A stretch of DNA of 34,523 bases, taken from positions 1 to 34,523 of the forward strand of contig WQZN01000024.1 in the NCBI GenBank assembly GCA_009780695.1, given 5' to 3'. The stretch is from Microbacteriaceae bacterium (GTDB taxonomy: Bacteria; Actinomycetota; Actinomycetes; Actinomycetales; Microbacteriaceae). The notes beneath the pieces are model-generated. The model worked only from the letters and a program-made list of their open reading frames with translations, had not been told where the DNA came from and made no database searches. Shown piece after piece: positions 31,998-34,523 of the stretch (positions within the stretch are counted from its first letter, which is position 1; each line of letters begins with the position of its first letter). The position numbers were made by a program, and so were the translations under genes.

Positions 31998-33467
31998 CTA
32001 GCCACTCTTCCTTCCCGGATGGAACAGGTCATCTATCTTGCCGACCTGGTCGACATGATCATGCAGTGCAAAAGACGTCGCGCTCGACTGTGCGACGCCG
32101 ACGACGACCTTCCAGGGGCGCGACAACGCACCGTCACCAAGGTCCGCCGTCGCCTCCTTGCCGGCGCCGAGGAACTTCTTCAGCGCGACGTCCATCTCAT
32201 CGCTGACGGATTGAAGCGAAACGCTGCGATCACGGATGCTCCGATAGACGGCCTGCCCCGACTCCTGCGCCCACTCCGCAGATCCGTGCTTGATCGTCTT
32301 GCCACCCTCCTTGAAGATGACCCCGACGTCCTCCCAACTCGGAAGCAGCGCCTTTGCCTTAGCCAGCACGAGGCGAACGTTCTGGGCATCGGCGAGTTTC
32401 TTCCACAAACGGCCGCCAGATGACACGGTGTCAACGATCTCCGTAACCTGATCGCTCAGTCGCCCGGTGCTCACGATCCGGCTCGCCGTCGAGGTCACCC
32501 GCGCCGCGGAGGCGATGTTCTTCGCCACGACCCTCAGCGCGCCACCGCCGAACACGCCGGCGAGACCGAATGCGACATCCTCGACGACCTTGCCGCGCCG
32601 GCCCTCCACCGAGTCCTGCGCGAGATGCCCCGCCGCGTCCAACAGCGCCGCAATGCCGTCTGCGGCTCCAAGAAGCTGACCGAGACCCGGCACCCAGCAC
32701 AGCACCAGGGCCGCGATGCCGAGGCCCGCCGAGATCCAGTCCATGACCTTCAAGGCCTTCGAGAACCCCGAGCTCTTCAGCACCCCCACAGCCCAGTCGC
32801 CGACACCCGCAGCGCCGGTCTTCAGGTCGTGCCACGCCTGAGCCAGCCCCGTCTCCTCCTGGTGCAGGAACATGCCGACCACGTCCGCCACGCCGTCGCG
32901 CAGTCGCGCCCCGTCGGCGGCGAGCACACTCACGATGCGCGCGGATGCCCGAGCCGCGGCCTCCGCCTTCTCCTGCTGCGCCGCCAACCACTGGCGCTGC
33001 CACAACGCCAGCTCACCGGCCGCGTGCTCCGCCGCGTGCGCCGCACGCGCGGCATCCGTCTTCGCCTGCTCGAGATCGTCGGGGTTCATCGTCGCCGCGC
33101 CGAGCAGCAGCTGCTGCGCCGCATCCGCCGCGGCATGCGCCGTCGTCTTCGCCGCGCCCTCCAGCTCGGCGAGGTGCGCGGCCGCGACCCGCGCCGCGTC
33201 CTGCGCGTTCCTCAGAGCGGGTGAGTATGCCGCGAGCGCCTCGCCCGTCTGCAGATAACGCTCCTTCGGCAACGCGATCTGCCCCGCGACCTCCTCGGCC
33301 GCACGGCTGAGCGCCGCGACCGCCTCACCGCGCATCCCGTCCAGACCGGTCAGCTTGCGCAGGGTCGCGACCGCCGCATCGATCTTCGCGGCGACCTCGG
33401 CGAAGTGCGCGGACTCCACATCCAGCAGATCCGGGTCGCCACCCAGCTCACCGAACTCGACATCCAT
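31998..33467 (-). CDS. Putative type VII-secreted polymorphic-toxin-like protein
   Basis: A 489-residue protein. Residues 8-110 (GDPDLLDVESAHFAEVAAKI onward) form the Ala-rich helical hairpin of actinobacterial putative T7SS-secreted proteins. Further Ala-rich helices run to about 190. A hydrophobic hairpin lies at 243-276 (ISAGLGIAALVLCWVPGLGQ). The last 150 residues (about 336-489: GRLWKK..., AEWAQESGQAVYRSIRDRS, FALHDHVDQVGKIDDLFHPG) match nothing I know. That tip is encoded by DNA of about 55-67% GC, versus 73-78% for the first two thirds. A conserved delivery region plus a variable tip is the usual build of polymorphic toxins; the activity is unknown. The ATG shares one base with the WXG100-like gene stop (TGATG). 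Confidence 0.78.
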   Translation of the reverse strand: MDVEFGELGGDPDLLDVESAHFAEVAAKIDAAVATLRKLTGLDGMRGEAVAALSRAAEEVAGQIALPKERYLQTGEALAAYSPALRNAQDAARVAAAHLAELEGAAKTTAHAAADAAQQLLLGAATMNPDDLEQAKTDAARAAHAAEHAAGELALWQRQWLAAQQEKAEAAARASARIVSVLAADGARLRDGVADVVGMFLHQEETGLAQAWHDLKTGAAGVGDWAVGVLKSSGFSKALKVMDWISAGLGIAALVLCWVPGLGQLLGAADGIAALLDAAGHLAQDSVEGRRGKVVEDVAFGLAGVFGGGALRVVAKNIASAARVTSTASRIVSTGRLSDQVTEIVDTVSSGGRLWKKLADAQNVRLVLAKAKALLPSWEDVGVIFKEGGKTIKHGSAEWAQESGQAVYRSIRDRSVSLQSVSDEMDVALKKFLGAGKEATADLGDGALSRPWKVVVGVAQSSATSFALHDHVDQVGKIDDLFHPGRKSG

Positions 33468-33763
33468 CAGCGGCCCCTGCCCTCGACGGCGGCCGCGAGC
33501 TGGGCGTCGACCTCGGTGAAGCCCTTCGTCATGCTCTCCAGGTGCGCGTGCAGCGCCTGGATCGACTCGGCCATGTGCTGCCGCTTGACCTGCCAGGTCC
33601 GCGCGAAGTCGCGCACACGGGCGCCGAGGCCGTCGTCGCCGGTCGCCTGGGCGACGGCGTCCGACACGCCCCGCGCGTCGTCGAACGCCTGCGTGATCAC
33701 CGCCAGCTCGGCAGCGAGCCCATGCAGTTCCGCGAGATCGATGCGCAGGTCAGAATCGGTCAC
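33467..33763 (-). CDS. WXG100/ESAT-6-like protein
   Basis: A 98-residue all-helical protein of WXG100 size, with two helices separated by a Gly/Asp turn (ATGDDGLG, about 40-47). No exact W-x-G is present; a Trp at 57 (FARTWQVKR) follows the turn. Near the C-terminus F82-T-E-V-D86 has the spacing of the Y-x-x-x-D/E secretion signal. Such proteins are small T7SS substrates or chaperone partners of larger ones, and the next gene encodes a candidate large substrate (one-base overlap). It starts with GTG at 33761-33763. It is the first gene after rpoC; no secretion ATPase lies in the window. Confidence 0.75.
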   Translation of the reverse strand: MTDSDLRIDLAELHGLAAELAVITQAFDDARGVSDAVAQATGDDGLGARVRDFARTWQVKRQHMAESIQALHAHLESMTKGFTEVDAQLAAAVEGRGR

Positions 33764-33774
33764 GACACCCCCAC

Positions 33775-33792
33775 CCGAGTCCCCCGACTCGG
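33775..33792. other. Stem-loop just before the WXG100-like gene
   Basis: CCGAGTC-CCCC-GACTCGG is a perfect 7-bp stem with a 4-nt loop, ending 12 bases before the GTG start. On the minus strand it would fold in the leader directly upstream of the G-rich ribosome-binding region. On the plus strand it is followed by CCTTTCTGT and resembles a terminator, although no plus-strand gene exists to be terminated. Confidence 0.5.
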
Positions 33793-33808
33793 CCTTTCTG
33801 TCGCTCGC

Positions 33809-33837
33809 AGCCTACCCGGCGCTCACGCCCTCCCGAC
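33809..33837 (-). promoter_or_regulatory. Candidate promoter of the T7SS-type module
   Basis: TAGGCT on the minus strand (33809-33814) is a good actinobacterial -10. The -35 position (33832-33837, GTCGGG) is poor. It lies between the rpoC terminator and the WXG100-like gene and would give a leader of about 40 bases that includes the stem-loop at 33775-33792. Confidence 0.4.
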
Positions 33838-33898
33838 ATGGGGAGTCAGGGGCAGCCCGCCGTCGCGGTTCGGATGCCGTCGTCGCCCCGGACAACGC

Positions 33899-33930
33899 AG
33901 GAAGGCCCCCGCCGAAGCGAGGGCCTTCCT
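33899..33930 (-). terminator. Rho-independent-type terminator after rpoC
   Basis: A 14-bp stem (AGGAAGGCCCTCGC / GCGGGGGCCTTCCT on the minus strand, one G-U pair) with a TTCG loop starts 14 bases after the rpoC stop. The T-tract behind it is weak (GCGTTGTCC), as often in high-GC Actinobacteria. It separates the rpoBC operon from the accessory genes that follow. Confidence 0.88.
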
Positions 33931-33944
33931 GGTGTGTGCGGTGC

Positions 33945-34523
33945 CTAGTTGTAGGTGCCGGGGGTGTAGTCGTCGCTCGAGAACGAGTCGAAGTCGACGA
34001 ACGACAGCGAGTTCTCGTCGAAGACCGAGTCGTCGGAGAAGATGCGGTTCGGGTAACGCTCCGCCTTCGCCTCCTCGGTGGCCTCGACGGCCACATTGCG
34101 GTACTTCGCGAGACCCGTGCCGGCCGGGATCAGCTTGCCGATGATCACGTTCTCCTTGAGACCGATCAGCGGGTCGCTCTTGCCCTCCATCGCCGCCTGG
34201 GTCAGCACGCGGGTGGTCTCCTGGAAGGAGGCCGCCGACAGCCACGACTCGGTTGCGAGCGAGGCCTTGGTGATACCCATGACCTCCTGGCGGGCGGCCG
34301 CGGGCTTCTTGCCCTCGGCGATCGCCGCGCGGTTGACCTCGACGAAGCGCGAGCGGTCGACGAGCTCGCCCGGAAGCAGCTCGGTCTCGCCGTGCTCGAC
34401 GACGGTGACCTTGCGCAGCATCTGGCGCACGATGACCTCGATGTGCTTGTCGTGGATCGGCACACCCTGCGAGCGGTAGACGCCCTGCACGCCGCCGACG
34501 AGGTGCTCCTGCACGGCACGGAC
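33945..34523 (-). CDS. rpoC: RNA polymerase beta' subunit, C-terminal fragment
   Basis: The last 192 residues of beta' lie in the window; the frame is open to the right edge. The sequence [20 protein letters not shown] followed by [11 protein letters not shown], then [20 protein letters not shown] and TTRVLTQAA is the highly conserved end of bacterial beta' near the jaw and clamp, with the usual [20 protein letters not shown]. The acidic actinobacterial tail ends DDYTPGTYN. The stop TAG is at 33945-33947 and a strong stem-loop follows. Confidence 0.98.
   Translation of the reverse strand, partial: VRAVQEHLVGGVQGVYRSQGVPIHDKHIEVIVRQMLRKVTVVEHGETELLPGELVDRSRFVEVNRAAIAEGKKPAAARQEVMGITKASLATESWLSAASFQETTRVLTQAAMEGKSDPLIGLKENVIIGKLIPAGTGLAKYRNVAVEATEEAKAERYPNRIFSDDSVFDENSLSFVDFDSFSSDDYTPGTYN

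Noticed and set aside
31839..32423. A plus-strand frame in the GC-poor patch as a hidden gene
   Set aside because: It is antisense to two supported genes, has no ribosome-binding site and its translation resembles nothing; the minus-strand frames abut with normal start/stop coupling.
33775..33800. A plus-strand terminator
   Set aside because: The hairpin and T-rich tail fit, but no plus-strand transcription unit exists to its left; a leader stem-loop for the minus-strand gene is more likely.

Overview
The window reads as a high-GC actinobacterial chromosome, most likely of the Microbacteriaceae. The reasons are a GC content of about 70% (hand counts of sampled lines), frequent GTG starts, chained ATGA/GTGA overlaps, actinobacterial-type S12, S7 and RpoC sequences, and a short repeat of a kind I associate with Microbacteriaceae. 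Every supported gene lies on the minus strand, so transcription runs from high to low coordinates. The window starts inside the end of rpoC (right edge) and ends at rpsL and the first codons of rpsG (left edge). About 33 kb of accessory genes lie between these two normally neighbouring housekeeping blocks.

In transcription order: (1) The 3' end of rpoC and a strong stem-loop terminator (33899-34523). (2) A small type VII secretion-type module (30791-33763): a WXG100/ESAT-6-like protein, a 489-residue protein with a T7SS-substrate-like helical N-terminus and a low-GC tip, and two unrecognised proteins. No EccC-type ATPase is present here. (3) An eight-gene, tightly coupled signalling and surface operon (16136-30720): a membrane Ser/Thr kinase without PASTA domains, a 2034-residue membrane-anchored Ig-like/FN3-like surface protein, a MoxR ATPase, a DUF58 protein, a TgpA-like transglutaminase-fold membrane protein, a membrane FHA protein, a PP2C phosphatase and a small membrane protein. 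The order closely matches the bifidobacterial 'PFNA' cluster (PKB2-FN3-AAA ATPase-DUF58-TGM-PrpC), with two additions. (4) A complete Gram-positive type IV pilus locus (3873-15802): pilB, pilT, pilC, major pilin pilA, three minor pilins (one of 655 residues), prepilin peptidase pilD, and pilM, pilN, pilO. There is no secretin, as expected for a one-membrane cell. (5) A MaoC-like hydratase gene, three unrecognised membrane-protein genes, then rpsL-rpsG.

The kinase, phosphatase and FHA protein probably form a phospho-threonine switch acting on the envelope proteins of their operon. The giant Ig/FN3 protein is the likely extracellular output, and MoxR/DUF58/TgpA-like proteins the likely assembly or quality-control machinery. 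The transglutaminase-like protein appears to have lost all three catalytic residues. The pilus locus would supply a retractable filament with a long minor pilin as candidate tip protein. Main oddities are the dead transglutaminase fold, a threonine motif shared by kinase, FHA protein and small membrane protein, a short repeat that forms the C-termini of two unrelated proteins in different reading frames, and a GC-poor patch covering the tip of the T7SS-like substrate and the next gene.
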